Shown: positions 35,628 through 44,722, numbered from the stretch's first letter. The stretch: 64,000 nt of DNA from JACKJA01 sp050297015 (GCA_050297015.1 JBNKRZ010000037.1:1-64000); one strand, 5' to 3'. Notes: generated by a model from the sequence alone, not told the origin. Numbers and translations: made by a program.

Positions 35628-36212
35628 TTACCAAGTCCGGACCTTACCGGTATCCACGTGCACAAAGCCGCTCTTCGGATAATAGCCCACACCCCCCGCA
35701 TGAAGCTGGCGCGCGATTTCCCGCAACTGACGCGTAGAAAAGCCCGGCATCCGGATATCAACGGCCTGCCCCGTCATATGTAGCGAGTTTTTAGCCACCC
35801 CTTGAGTGCGCGTCTGTAGCATTTTATTCGTCTTCGGCGAACGGTAACCGGAAAGAATTTCGAAACTGTTATTCGTACCGGTATGCTCCTTAATCATGCA
35901 CATAATGTCCATCACACGCGGATCAATCGGGAATTCCTCCCCCGTGCGAAAATCCCGCAAAACGTGATTAATCTCCGCAAAGGCATCCGGCAGATAACGC
36001 CCGCCGACCTTATATTCACCGGAGAAATTCTCCCCCGTATGTACATTGTGAAACTTTAGAACCTTCGTCCCTTCCTGTAGCGTGCGCAATGCAGCGGCTT
36101 CAACGGGATTAAAAGCCCCCGCAGCCAAAAGCCCCGCTCCAGCGATCAAACCGGATTGCAAAACATGGCGGCGTGTACAGATAGCACTGTCTTTTTTTAT
36201 TTCAAATGTCAT
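35628..36212 (-). CDS. Tat-exported DUF882/M15 peptidase-like protein (YcbK type)
   Basis: A periplasmic protein of the DUF882 group, related to D-Ala-D-Ala metallopeptidases. The start carries a twin-arginine-like signal, TRRHVLQSGLIAGAGLLAAG, ending near AFNPVEAAA. The mature part shows the metal-site pattern: LSGYRSPKTN, SLHMTGQAVDIRM (His, Asp) and a closing GFVHVDTG (His). The frame opens at 36305, but ATG 36212 gives a signal of normal length (194 residues). It lies 128 bases downstream of the L,D-transpeptidase gene on the same strand, as is common for ycbB-ycbK pairs, which suggests joint peptidoglycan work. Confidence 0.9.
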   Translation of the reverse strand: MTFEIKKDSAICTRRHVLQSGLIAGAGLLAAGAFNPVEAAALRTLQEGTKVLKFHNVHTGENFSGEYKVGGRYLPDAFAEINHVLRDFRTGEEFPIDPRVMDIMCMIKEHTGTNNSFEILSGYRSPKTNKMLQTRTQGVAKNSLHMTGQAVDIRMPGFSTRQLREIARQLHAGGVGYYPKSGFVHVDTGKVRTW

Positions 36213-36340
36213 GAAAATACGAATTCCTGAATACGTCTTTCGTCTTGTCTGTTCGTTTAAATCTTTCTCTAGAACCAGAAAATGCTTGTACCAAGAACAG
36301 CACAAACAGTAAAGAAACTATTCCTTATATTTTACCCCAT

Positions 36341-38131
36341 TCAGTGCATCAAAGCAAGTTGATTAGGTGTTCCCGCCTTTTCCCCTTCCGCCAAAACGGT
36401 GCCAGGAAAGGCATAGCCGTGAATCTCATTCAGCGCCTCAATTAGACGTTTATCCTGTTGATAAACATCCGGACCAAACACAATCCGCCCGGACGCATCC
36501 AGCCACACCGTTTGATAGACGATATAAACCGGCATACTCTGCGCGGCTATAACATCCTGCATCTCCCCCAGATCAAGCACCGCCCGCATATCCTCTTCCC
36601 CCCAATTTTCGTTACGGGCCAGAATAAAACGTGCCACATCATAGGGCTGTGACAGCCGGATACAGCCGGAGCTATAAGTGCGCTGGTTTCGTGCAAAATA
36701 TTCTGGATGGTTGGTGTCATGCATATAGATGTCAAATTCATTTTGCATCAAAACCCGCACCCGTCCCAGCGCATTATGATCGCCCGGCGTCTGGATCATC
36801 CGCAAGCGGTTCATATCCGCCCAGCCCATATGCGCCCAATCAATATCATGGGGGTCCAACGTCACGGCATTCTCACCATAGCCTTGCATGACCTCCATTC
36901 CCTTTTGATCCAGATAATCGGGATCTTCCAGCAAATGCGGCAGGATATCCTCCATCTTTAAACGCAGAGGCACTGTCCATGTCGGGTTAAAACGCACCCC
37001 GGTTATATTGGCTTTAAAGCTTTGCGTCGGGCGTGATTTCAAGCCCACCACCACGGGCATCTCCAGCGAAACACGGCCATCCTCCACCCCCCACAGCGTT
37101 TGGGAAGGAATATTCACCAGCATATAACGCGCCGGGCGCTCTTGCTCCAACCAGCGCATACGCTCCAGATTGGCGACGATTTGTTCCATCCGCACACGGC
37201 GCGTCCGGTTCAAAAGAGCCAGCGTTTGCGAGCCGATCACAGCGTCGGGCTCCAAACCGTTCGCCCGTTGAAAATTCATAACGGCCGCGGCTAGATCATC
37301 ATCATAATAATCCACCGGGCCAAAAGCCGGGTCATAAGCGACATCCAGCCGCACGCGCAACCCTTCAACCGCAGGATGACGATTCCCCGGCTTGAAATAG
37401 GGCATAGCAAAATCGAGAGGCAGCACATGATCGTAGGAATCCGGGGCATTCACAAGCGCGCGCAATTCCGCCCTCAGGCGATCATACACACCACTGCGCG
37501 GCGCCAAATCATCCAGTGCCTGAAGCGGGTCAGAAGCCGTTGCTATGCGATCCAGCACAACTTGCCCCTCCAGCGGCTTCTGCCAGAATTTCGCTTGCTG
37601 ACGCACAGATTCCGGCGTCACCCGCATCCCCGTCATATCCCGACCGTAGCGCATCACCGCGTCAGACAGAAGCAAATCGAGGGTCATACGCTCCGCCGCG
37701 GAGGATGGGGTCATCAAGCGCCTTATCTTTTCAACGTGATAGTGAGCCGGGTTCAAGCCATGCGTCCAGCTTTCCTCAAACAGGGTCAAAAGCGCCGCAC
37801 GCCATTCCGGGGGGCGGGTCGCCCCCTGCCAGATCAAAGCCCCGCCACGCGCCTCATAAGAACGGCGCAAAGCCTCAATATCGTAAAGCGCCTGACCCTC
37901 CACTGACCCGGCGGACAGGGCCGTGCGAAACACGACATTCTGAAGCACCGATGAACCGGGAAGAGATATTAGAGGCGCTGCCTGCGGCGCTTCCGGTAAG
38001 ATAATGGGAGCGCCCGCCACCACATGAGATTGTGCGGCCGCCGGAGTGGGCAAAAACAGAGCAAGAACCGCGCAAGCGCCCCATAAAGCCGCCCCTGTTT
38101 TAAGTTTGCGTATATGCGCATTTAAAGCCAT
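36341..38131 (-). CDS. L,D-transpeptidase, YcbB/LdtD type
   Basis: Makes 3-3 cross-links in peptidoglycan, in the periplasm. The signal peptide LKTGAALWGACAVLALFLP ends near AAAQS. A long amino-terminal region, a peptidoglycan-binding domain (about 255-320, DDDLAAAVMNFQRANGLEPD) and a YkuD catalytic domain follow; the active-site motif is HDTNHPEYF...YSSGCIRLSQP, with the Cys in SGCIR. The frame opens at 38212, but ATG 38131 gives a proper signal and 596 residues. It is a possible target of the LdtR-like regulator at 26 kb, by family analogy only. Confidence 0.93.
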   Translation of the reverse strand: MALNAHIRKLKTGAALWGACAVLALFLPTPAAAQSHVVAGAPIILPEAPQAAPLISLPGSSVLQNVVFRTALSAGSVEGQALYDIEALRRSYEARGGALIWQGATRPPEWRAALLTLFEESWTHGLNPAHYHVEKIRRLMTPSSAAERMTLDLLLSDAVMRYGRDMTGMRVTPESVRQQAKFWQKPLEGQVVLDRIATASDPLQALDDLAPRSGVYDRLRAELRALVNAPDSYDHVLPLDFAMPYFKPGNRHPAVEGLRVRLDVAYDPAFGPVDYYDDDLAAAVMNFQRANGLEPDAVIGSQTLALLNRTRRVRMEQIVANLERMRWLEQERPARYMLVNIPSQTLWGVEDGRVSLEMPVVVGLKSRPTQSFKANITGVRFNPTWTVPLRLKMEDILPHLLEDPDYLDQKGMEVMQGYGENAVTLDPHDIDWAHMGWADMNRLRMIQTPGDHNALGRVRVLMQNEFDIYMHDTNHPEYFARNQRTYSSGCIRLSQPYDVARFILARNENWGEEDMRAVLDLGEMQDVIAAQSMPVYIVYQTVWLDASGRIVFGPDVYQQDKRLIEALNEIHGYAFPGTVLAEGEKAGTPNQLALMH

Positions 38132-38230
38132 TATAAAATTCCCGAAAGACGTAAGACACTCCCCCTTGGCACAAATACATGAAAGGAAAGCCCGTGAATC
38201 GCAGGATACCACAAACAGTTTTAAAAAAGT

Positions 38231-38256
38231 TATAAATCCACGCCTATAAATCCACG
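38231..38256. repeat. 12-bp direct repeat at the ilvD stop
   Basis: TATAAATCCACG occurs at 38231-38242 and 38245-38256, two bases apart. The second copy includes the last codons and stop of ilvD, so the gene end has been locally duplicated. Confidence 0.8.
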
Positions 38257-39962
38257 TAGGTGTGGGTTTCGGCTTTCGCGCCCGGATTCGTCACCGCGCC
38301 CTTTTCCGCCGGACCGACCGTCTGGACATATTTCCAAAGCGCCCCGGACTGGTAATTATTCTGACGCGGTTTCCAACCTTCGCGGCGGGCGGCCAACTCC
38401 TCATCCGACAGCTTCACATCCAGCGTCCCTTTTTCGGCATCAATGCGGATAATGTCACCATTCTCGATCAGAGCTATAGGCCCGCCGACAGCGGCCTCCG
38501 GCCCGACATGCCCGATACAAAAACCGCGCGTCCCACCGGAAAAGCGCCCATCGGTAATCAGCGCAACCTTACCGCCGGTGCCCTGCCCGTACAGCGCCGC
38601 CGTTGTGGAAAGCATCTCGCGCATACCGGGACCGCCCTTTGGCCCTTCGTAACGGATCACGAGCACATCGCCTTCCTCATAGTCACGGCTTTGCACAGCG
38701 TTAAAGCAATCCTCCTCACAGTCAAAGACCCGCGCCGGCCCTTCGAAAACAAGTTTTTTCAGACCCGCGATTTTAACGATCGCCCCCTCCGGCGCGAGAT
38801 TCCCGCGCAAGCCCACAACGCCGCCCGTCGGATGGATCGGTGCAGACAGCGGACGGATAACGTCCTGACCGCCGGGGAAAGTCACATCTTCCAGATTTTC
38901 GGCCATCGTCTTGCCCGTCACAGTCATGCAATCCCCGTGAATATAGCCGCCATGCAACAGCTCCTTCAACACAACGGAAACGCCGCCAACTTCGTACATA
39001 TCCTTGGCCACGTACTTCCCGCCCGGCTTCAGGTCCGCGATATAAGGCACACGGGAGAAAACCGCCGCCACATCATGCAGGTCGAAATCAATCCCGGCCT
39101 CGTTCGCCATCGCCGGCAAGTGCAATGCCGCATTGGTCGAACCACCCGTTGCCGCCACCACAGCCGCCGCATTTTCCAGAGATTCGCGCGTAACGATATC
39201 ACGCGGCCGCGGCCCACCGTTCCGGATCAAATCCATCACGGCCTGCCCCGTTGCCACAGCATACTCATCCCGCGTCTCGTAAGGCGCAGGCGCCCCCGCA
39301 GAACCCGGCAACGCTAAACCGATAGCCTCGGAAACACACGCCATCGTATTGGCCGTAAACTGACCGCCACAGGCCCCCGCCCCCGGACAAGCACAGCTTT
39401 CCATTTCATGCAGATCTTCATCGGAGAACTCGCCCGTTGCGTGTTTACCGATCCCCTCAAACACATCAATCACAGTCACATCTTCCCCCCGGAATTTCCC
39501 CGGCAGGATCGAGCCGCCATACATAAACACACTCGGCACGTTCAAACGGATCATCGCCATCATCATCCCCGGCAGAGATTTATCACAACCGGCAAGTCCC
39601 ACCAGCGCATCATAGCAATGACCGCGCATCGTCAGCTCCACGGAATCCGTAATAATGTCACGCGACACGAGGGAAGAACGCATCCCCTCATGCCCCATGG
39701 CAATCCCGTCCGTCACAGTGATGGTGGTAAACTCGCGCGGCGTCCCTTCGGCTTCCTGCACGCCGCGTTTAACGGCTAAAGCCTGCCGATGCAGGGCAAT
39801 ATTACAAGGCGCGGATTCATTCCAGCACGTCGCCACACCGACAAAAGGCTGGTGAATTTCTTCCTCGCTCAGCCCCATCGCATAGTAATAAGAGCGCGCG
39901 GCCGCACTTTTCGGGCCTTCGGTGACATAACGGCTAACGAGTTTTGATTTATCCCATGGCAT
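38244..39962 (-). CDS. ilvD: Dihydroxy-acid dehydratase
   Basis: Iron-sulfur enzyme of isoleucine, valine and pantothenate-precursor synthesis. The cluster cysteines are in VGLAGCDKSLPGM and CACPGAGACGGQFTANTM, with CWNESAPCN near the start. The 572-residue length fits the family. AAGGAATATT precedes the ATG. It is monocistronic by appearance. The 108 bases upstream hold no recognised attenuator. The extreme 3' end shows a 12-bp direct repeat. Confidence 0.96.
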   Translation of the reverse strand: MPWDKSKLVSRYVTEGPKSAAARSYYYAMGLSEEEIHQPFVGVATCWNESAPCNIALHRQALAVKRGVQEAEGTPREFTTITVTDGIAMGHEGMRSSLVSRDIITDSVELTMRGHCYDALVGLAGCDKSLPGMMMAMIRLNVPSVFMYGGSILPGKFRGEDVTVIDVFEGIGKHATGEFSDEDLHEMESCACPGAGACGGQFTANTMACVSEAIGLALPGSAGAPAPYETRDEYAVATGQAVMDLIRNGGPRPRDIVTRESLENAAAVVAATGGSTNAALHLPAMANEAGIDFDLHDVAAVFSRVPYIADLKPGGKYVAKDMYEVGGVSVVLKELLHGGYIHGDCMTVTGKTMAENLEDVTFPGGQDVIRPLSAPIHPTGGVVGLRGNLAPEGAIVKIAGLKKLVFEGPARVFDCEEDCFNAVQSRDYEEGDVLVIRYEGPKGGPGMREMLSTTAALYGQGTGGKVALITDGRFSGGTRGFCIGHVGPEAAVGGPIALIENGDIIRIDAEKGTLDVKLSDEELAARREGWKPRQNNYQSGALWKYVQTVGPAEKGAVTNPGAKAETHTYVDL

Positions 39963-40070
39963 GGCTGAATATTCCTTGTTTGCTTTTCAATACGAAAGAA
40001 AGACAAACAGGAATAGCGCGTTTAATCAGCACTTTCAAGAGGCTAGACCCAAGAACTTAGAAAGGATTTT

Positions 40071-40832
40071 TTAAGGGCGATAATTCGGAACGGAAGAAAC
40101 CGGGATCATATATTTTTTAATTTTAGGTAATTCCTGTTCTAACACAGAAATCGTTTCCGGATGATGATGCCCAATCACGACAACCGGCTTTCCGGTTTCC
40201 CGCGACTCTTCGACAGCTTTTTGCAACTGCGCCCGAATAGCCTTCGGGTCAAGATCATTATCAAGGAAAGGAAAACTACGCGCCTTGCAAGATATATTGA
40301 AATCTCTCATAGCATCACAGAGCTTCGTATCTGCCGTCGTACGGGCATCAAGAACGTATCCGACCTTATAATTATCCCATACCGCCAATGCGACCCCCTT
40401 CATAGTCGTCGCATCCGTTGTCGCAACACTACCTTGGTGATTATTAAAACCGATAGAATAAGGAACGGAATCCATAGCGTCCTTAACCGTTTTTACAATT
40501 TTCTCTACCGGCATACCCACATTAATCTGCCCCTTTGGCGCCCATTGTGAGCGCTCCTTCGGTTGCATCGGCAAATGGGCAATCACTTCATGGCCGTTTT
40601 TATGAGCGTGTGCCGTTTCTTGCGTTAGACATTTTGAATCGGCATAAGGAAGAAACGCCAGCGTTAAAGGGCCGGGAAGGTTGGCAATTTGTGTTGTTTC
40701 TTCCGGATGCCCGTCACAAAGGTCATCAATAACAAGAGCCACCTGAGGCGTTGCTGCCGCAGCATCAGGCGCACCGAACAGCGCCGCCGAACTCAATAAT
40801 AAAGGATTTATCCATTTTGATAATTTACTCAC
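40071..40832 (-). CDS. Divergent polysaccharide deacetylase family protein (YibQ/DUF610)
   Basis: A 253-residue exported protein with a carbohydrate-esterase-like NodB fold. Signal peptide about 1-26 ending ALFGAPDAAAA. Motifs VALVIDDL, the family's HLPMQP (His), GFNNHQGS (His) and VVVIGHHHPET are present. The paired aspartates of true metal-dependent deacetylases look altered, as in the rest of this family, so activity is uncertain. In other bacteria it sits next to envC/ctp cell-separation genes; here its neighbours are ilvD and the PH-domain pair. GTG start at 40832 with GAGAGGG upstream. Confidence 0.88.
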   Translation of the reverse strand: MSKLSKWINPLLLSSAALFGAPDAAAATPQVALVIDDLCDGHPEETTQIANLPGPLTLAFLPYADSKCLTQETAHAHKNGHEVIAHLPMQPKERSQWAPKGQINVGMPVEKIVKTVKDAMDSVPYSIGFNNHQGSVATTDATTMKGVALAVWDNYKVGYVLDARTTADTKLCDAMRDFNISCKARSFPFLDNDLDPKAIRAQLQKAVEESRETGKPVVVIGHHHPETISVLEQELPKIKKYMIPVSSVPNYRP

Positions 40833-40960
40833 AAGCCCTCTCTCCCCTATCGCGCGTCAGGCACCTCAAAGCGCCCTTATTAATTTTCATAATAAATTAT
40901 AGAGCAAAGTACGCCGACAAGCAAGTTTTATAGAAGAGAATGTTTATAGTCGTTTTAATG

Positions 40961-40971
40961 GGGTCTGACCC
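40961..40971. repeat. Short REP-like palindrome GGGTCTGACCC
   Basis: GGGTC-T-GACCC within AATGGGGTCTGACCCTAA, directly at the stop of the PH-domain gene. The string resembles the GGGGTCAGACCCC palindromes often linked to REP-associated transposases. One copy seen; no transposase in the window. Confidence 0.5.
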
Positions 40972-41423
40972 TAAGAATCGTTTTCGAGCAATCTCTTTTC
41001 AACTTCGCGCACGAAAGCCTGCCCGCCCAGAACGTAAGTCACAGGGACGGCCCCCGTCCCCACGCCGCGTATAACAACGGTAGCGAAACCTATAATGCGC
41101 CCCAAAAGCGGATTTTCAAGAGAAGCACTTTCAATCTTATTAAGTTTAAATTGAACCACATCTTCGTTGAAATAGCCGTAAATCAAAAGAACGCGTTTGC
41201 CCGTCAGAACCAGCATCGTCGTTTTATAGCGAATAAAAGCGTTTAAGAGCGGATAAAGCGTCACAAAGAAAATAGCGGCGCCAACAACCGGGTGAAACAG
41301 CTCCCACACAAGAGCCCCCAGAACAATCAGAAAGCCCGGAAACAAAAAAACGGCCTTGTGCAGATGAGCACTCGCGTAGACTTGCTCCCCCTCGACCAAG
41401 ACATCTTCCAGTTTTTTCGCCAT
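40971..41423 (-). CDS. PH-domain membrane protein (first of a pair)
   Basis: A 150-residue inner-membrane protein with a bacterial pleckstrin-like (bPH2) domain. Two close membrane segments (about 25-60, AVFLFPGFLIVLGALVWELF and the following stretch) form a hairpin, then the conserved TMLVLTGKRVLLIYGYFNEDVVQFKLNKIESASLENPLLGRIIGFATVVIRG core. The frame opens at 41477; ATG 41423 is preferred since GGAGGAGTAAGG precedes it. Together with the next gene it looks like a tandem; the function of the family is poorly known. Confidence 0.87.
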   Translation of the reverse strand: MAKKLEDVLVEGEQVYASAHLHKAVFLFPGFLIVLGALVWELFHPVVGAAIFFVTLYPLLNAFIRYKTTMLVLTGKRVLLIYGYFNEDVVQFKLNKIESASLENPLLGRIIGFATVVIRGVGTGAVPVTYVLGGQAFVREVEKRLLENDS

Positions 41424-41476
41424 GATAAACCTTACTCCTCCTCCCTCATTATACCAGACCCACCGACATAAAACCA

Positions 41477-42016
41477 TTAACTGGTCCGGGCCCGTTCAAT
41501 CGCCTTACGAAAAGCAATGGGGTCGGCCAGCGGCGGCAAGACAACTTCCCCCACCCCCATGCCGCGCACCATAACACGACCATAGCCCAGCAAGCGTCCC
41601 GGGATGCTCTGCAAAACATTAACACCTTCGATCCGGTCGATGCTCATTTCCCCGACATAGCGGGCAACCAAACCACGCTTATAAATCAAGCGCGTATTGG
41701 TCACGGCAATTTCCGTCGAGGCCTTAATCACCATCATCCGCGCAAAACCCAGCCACCCCAGAACAAAAAACAAAAAAGCCAATAATTTTAAACCGGGGTG
41801 CAATTCACGCACTTGCCCCAACCAACTATAAGAATAAAACCCCGAACCGTAGTGCCATTGAAAATAAATAGCGGCGTAAAGAACCGCAAAACACGACACC
41901 GCCCCCCATATCACGTTCATAAAGGCCGAGACATTGTACATCCAATGGAAACGCCCCAGATGAACCAATTCCTCATCGGCGCTTAAAGACTGTCTAACAT
42001 ACAGATAACGGCTCAA
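41477..42016 (-). CDS. PH-domain membrane protein (second of a pair)
   Basis: A 179-residue inner-membrane protein of the same bPH2 family as its downstream neighbour: two membrane helices (about 30-55 and 75-95), then ASTEIAVTNTRLIYKRGLVARYVGEMSIDRIEGVNVLQSIPGRLLGYGRVMVRGMG. The TTG start at 42016 overlaps the pfkA stop (TTGA), so translation is coupled to pfkA. Both proteins begin with an S-x-D-E-E/G-E-x-V segment ahead of the first helix. Role unknown. Confidence 0.86.
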   Translation of the reverse strand: MSRYLYVRQSLSADEELVHLGRFHWMYNVSAFMNVIWGAVSCFAVLYAAIYFQWHYGSGFYSYSWLGQVRELHPGLKLLAFLFFVLGWLGFARMMVIKASTEIAVTNTRLIYKRGLVARYVGEMSIDRIEGVNVLQSIPGRLLGYGRVMVRGMGVGEVVLPPLADPIAFRKAIERARTS

Positions 42017-43098
42017 TTTTTATCCCCGAAAGAAATCCCCAACGATCTTGCAGTATGAACCAAAGTGCTATCCACGTCCACCTCTTGATAAGCGGCGATA
42101 GCATCCTCGATCGCAACATCGACGACTTTCCGGTCGTGCCATGCCACCATACGGCCAAATTTTCCTTCTTTGATAAGCTCTACAGCCTTGGCGCCAAAAG
42201 CCGAGGCCAGCAAGCGATCGTTCCATGTCGGCTGGCTACCGCGCTGCACGTGCCCCAAAATCGTCACGCGCGTTTCAGAATCGGTTGCCTCGGCAATTTT
42301 ATCACCAAGGTAATAACCTATCCCGCCATAACGGGTCTCGCCGCCGTGATACGCCATCTCGGCCTTACTGCCTTCCGGCGTGGAAACCGCCTCAGATACG
42401 ACCATCAGAGCAAAATTCCGGCCGCTATCTTTCACGGACTGGATTTTCGCCGCAATGCTTTCAATGCTATAGGGAATCTCAGGAATCAAAATGATATCCG
42501 CGCCCCCGGCAATCCCGGCATTCAAGGCAATATGTCCCGCATCGCGCCCCATAACCTCCAAAATCATCACGCGGTCATGACTGGCGGCGGTCGGTTGCAA
42601 TCGGTCCAGAGCCTCCGTCGCCACAGCCACCGCCGTATCGAAGCCTACAGAAGCCTCCGTCATACCAATATCGTTATCAATCGTCTTGGGCACACCGACC
42701 AGATTAATATTCCCCTGCTGTGCCAGCTGTTTGAGAATAGCGAAACTGCCGTCACCGCCAATGCCGATCACGCCGTCAAGCCCCAGCGCTTTAAAGCCAT
42801 CAACGATCTTGCCGGACAAATCCTTGGTTGAGCCGTCCGCCATCGGAAAAGCAAAGGGGTTCCCTTTATTGGTCGTTCCTAAAATCGTCCCGCCCAAACG
42901 CATGATATTACCGTCAAATTCGGACGGCGTTAAAACACGGTACTGCGGCGGGTCTTTCAAAAGGCCTGCCGTGCCGTTCAAAATTCCTACGGTCTCCCAC
43001 CCCTGATTATGCGCGCTGTGCACAACAGAGCGGATCACCGCGTTCAAGCCGGCACAATCGCCTCCACTGGTTAAAATTCCGATACGCTTTTTCGACAT
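42013..43098 (-). CDS. pfkA: 6-phosphofructokinase
   Basis: Phosphorylates fructose 6-phosphate. The 361-residue protein shows GILTSGGDCAGLNAVIRSV, GIGGDGSFAIL, PKTIDNDIGMT and MGRDAGHIAL. The donor-site pair is Gly in GGDGS (ATP-type) with Lys in PKTIDND (where typical ATP enzymes have Gly and PPi enzymes have Lys), the mixed combination seen in the actinobacterial-type PFK group. ATP use is most likely but not certain. The frame opens at 43209; ATG 43098 with AAGGGG upstream is chosen. The PH-domain pair follows directly. Confidence 0.93.
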   Translation of the reverse strand: MSKKRIGILTSGGDCAGLNAVIRSVVHSAHNQGWETVGILNGTAGLLKDPPQYRVLTPSEFDGNIMRLGGTILGTTNKGNPFAFPMADGSTKDLSGKIVDGFKALGLDGVIGIGGDGSFAILKQLAQQGNINLVGVPKTIDNDIGMTEASVGFDTAVAVATEALDRLQPTAASHDRVMILEVMGRDAGHIALNAGIAGGADIILIPEIPYSIESIAAKIQSVKDSGRNFALMVVSEAVSTPEGSKAEMAYHGGETRYGGIGYYLGDKIAEATDSETRVTILGHVQRGSQPTWNDRLLASAFGAKAVELIKEGKFGRMVAWHDRKVVDVAIEDAIAAYQEVDVDSTLVHTARSLGISFGDKN

Positions 43099-43272
43099 AC
43101 ACGTCCCCTTCAATTCACATAAGTCAACTTCTTTTAAAAATCTTGCACATCTTTTAAAAAAGACGCGCCGATAAAGACTCCCAATAAAATATATAAAAAA
43201 ACTTATCAAACAAGGGATTATTTGCTAAAGTCACAAATTCCAGATGAATAATAGAGCGGGTATACATAACAC

Positions 43273-43473
43273 ATGGATGATGAAGACGAGTTGCGCGAAA
43301 AACTGGTCCACTTAAAGGCCGAACATAAGGACCTGGACGATATCATTGAACGCCTTTTACAGGCCCAGCCGGTGGATTTCTTACAAATTCAGCGCATGAA
43401 GAAGCGCAAGCTCTTGCTCAAAGATGTCATCCAGAAAATCGAAAGCAACTTGCTCCCGGATATCATTGCATAA
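43273..43473 (+). CDS. YdcH family (DUF465) small coiled protein
   Basis: A 66-residue acidic, all-helical protein of the DUF465 family: LVHLKAEHKDLDDIIERLL, the QIQRMKKRKLLLKD turn and helix. Probably a short helical hairpin that dimerises. It precedes purE by 14 bases on the same strand; a DUF465 gene next to purE-purK is a frequent alphaproteobacterial arrangement. Function unknown. Confidence 0.88.
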   Translation: MDDEDELREKLVHLKAEHKDLDDIIERLLQAQPVDFLQIQRMKKRKLLLKDVIQKIESNLLPDIIA

Positions 43474-43487
43474 CAAGGAATAAGATT

Positions 43488-43973
43488 ATGACTTCCCCTC
43501 TTATCGGCATTACTATGGGTTCCCAATCGGACTGGAGCACGATGAAGGAAGCGGCACTGATCCTCGACGATTTGCAAATCCCCTATGAGACAAAGATCAC
43601 ATCAGCTCACCGCACGCCGGAGCGCATGTTTGAATACGCCCAAACGGCACGGGAACGCGGCTTGAAAGTCATTATAGCCGGGGCCGGCGGCGCGGCGCAC
43701 TTGCCGGGCATGATTGCGGCCTCAACCACCCTGCCCGTTCTCGGTGTGCCCGTGGAAAGCAAGGCGCTAAAGGGCATGGATAGCTTACTCTCAATCGTGC
43801 AAATGCCGGGCGGTGTGCCTGTGGGAACGCTGGCCATCGGCACGGCGGGGGCTAAAAATGCGGCCCTGCTCGCCGCCTCCATCTTAAGCACCGCCGATGA
43901 AGAAATCACCGCGCGCCTCGAAAAATTCCGGGACGATCAAACGGCAAGCGTCGCGATAGAGCCGAAAGACTGA
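43488..43973 (+). CDS. purE: N5-carboxyaminoimidazole ribonucleotide mutase
   Basis: Rearranges N5-CAIR to CAIR in purine synthesis. Class I signature: GITMGSQSDWSTM, SAHRTPERMFEYA, GAGGAAHLPGMIAA. AAGGAAT precedes the ATG. The last 37 bases overlap the end of the HAD-hydrolase gene on the other strand, a tail-to-tail overlap. purK follows 863 bases later, after the oppositely oriented HAD gene, so purE and purK are not directly adjacent. Confidence 0.96.
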   Translation: MTSPLIGITMGSQSDWSTMKEAALILDDLQIPYETKITSAHRTPERMFEYAQTARERGLKVIIAGAGGAAHLPGMIAASTTLPVLGVPVESKALKGMDSLLSIVQMPGGVPVGTLAIGTAGAKNAALLAASILSTADEEITARLEKFRDDQTASVAIEPKD

Positions 43974-44722
43974 CCGGGCTCGATCCGTCTTTCTTCAAAA
44001 AGCGCATCGCCCTCTTTCGCAAAATCATTTAGAAAATTTGCCACCTGACTATAATGCCGGTGGATATAAGGGTGCTCTTCCGGCTTAACGTGATAGCCAT
44101 AAACACCGTTATCGACAAAAACGGTTTTCATCCCCATAGCATTGGGATAGCGATGATTGGCTGCCGTATCTTCGACAAAGGCAACCTCATGCGCAGCCAA
44201 CCCCATACGAGCAAGGGCGAACTGAAACGGCAGGAAACTGTTTTTCTTATTGTGAAATCCAAAACGATCCATGCCCCATATGTTTTCATCAGGGATAAAT
44301 TCTCCATACTCAGCCCTTTTCATAAAAGGCTGGACGTAACTGGTCGTGCAGGCATGCGAAATGATTCCGAATTGAACATCTTGCTGCTTCTTCACGCGCG
44401 CCAAAGCATCGTAAATCTTCTGATTTTTCTCCAGAATATGCGGGTAATCCTGAGCTAAAACCTCCAGCAAGCGTCCTTGGTGAGCTGTCAACATTTCCTT
44501 TTTAGGTATCCCGTAGATCTCATGCGGATATGTTACAATTTCCCCGTGAGTCTCAAAAGCCGTGCGGCCAATCTCAATAGCCTCTTTGGTCGTCATCTCT
44601 CCGTCGTAAAGATCACAAAACGCTTTCGCAAAAGCCTTATCACAAACTTTAAAAACATGCGGCACATGAAATAAAGGGAGTAACACCCCGTCAAGATCAA
44701 ACAGAATTGCTTTGATGGTCAT
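43937..44722 (-). CDS. HAD-superfamily hydrolase
   Basis: A 261-residue soluble hydrolase. Motif I is FDLDGVLL (nucleophile Asp and acid/base Asp), motif II likely ISHACTTSY, motif III Lys in NKKNSFLP, motif IV FVEDTAANHRYPNAMG. The helical cap lies between motifs I and II, as in phosphoglycolate-phosphatase-like subfamily I. Substrate unknown. ATG 44722 chosen; GTG 44731 is possible. It sits between purE and purK on the opposite strand and overlaps the purE end. Confidence 0.87.
   Translation of the reverse strand: MTIKAILFDLDGVLLPLFHVPHVFKVCDKAFAKAFCDLYDGEMTTKEAIEIGRTAFETHGEIVTYPHEIYGIPKKEMLTAHQGRLLEVLAQDYPHILEKNQKIYDALARVKKQQDVQFGIISHACTTSYVQPFMKRAEYGEFIPDENIWGMDRFGFHNKKNSFLPFQFALARMGLAAHEVAFVEDTAANHRYPNAMGMKTVFVDNGVYGYHVKPEEHPYIHRHYSQVANFLNDFAKEGDALFEERRIEPGQSFGSIATLAV

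Noticed and set aside
38262..39317. 351-codon open frame on the plus strand
   Set aside because: Fully antisense to ilvD with no ribosome site or domain pattern.
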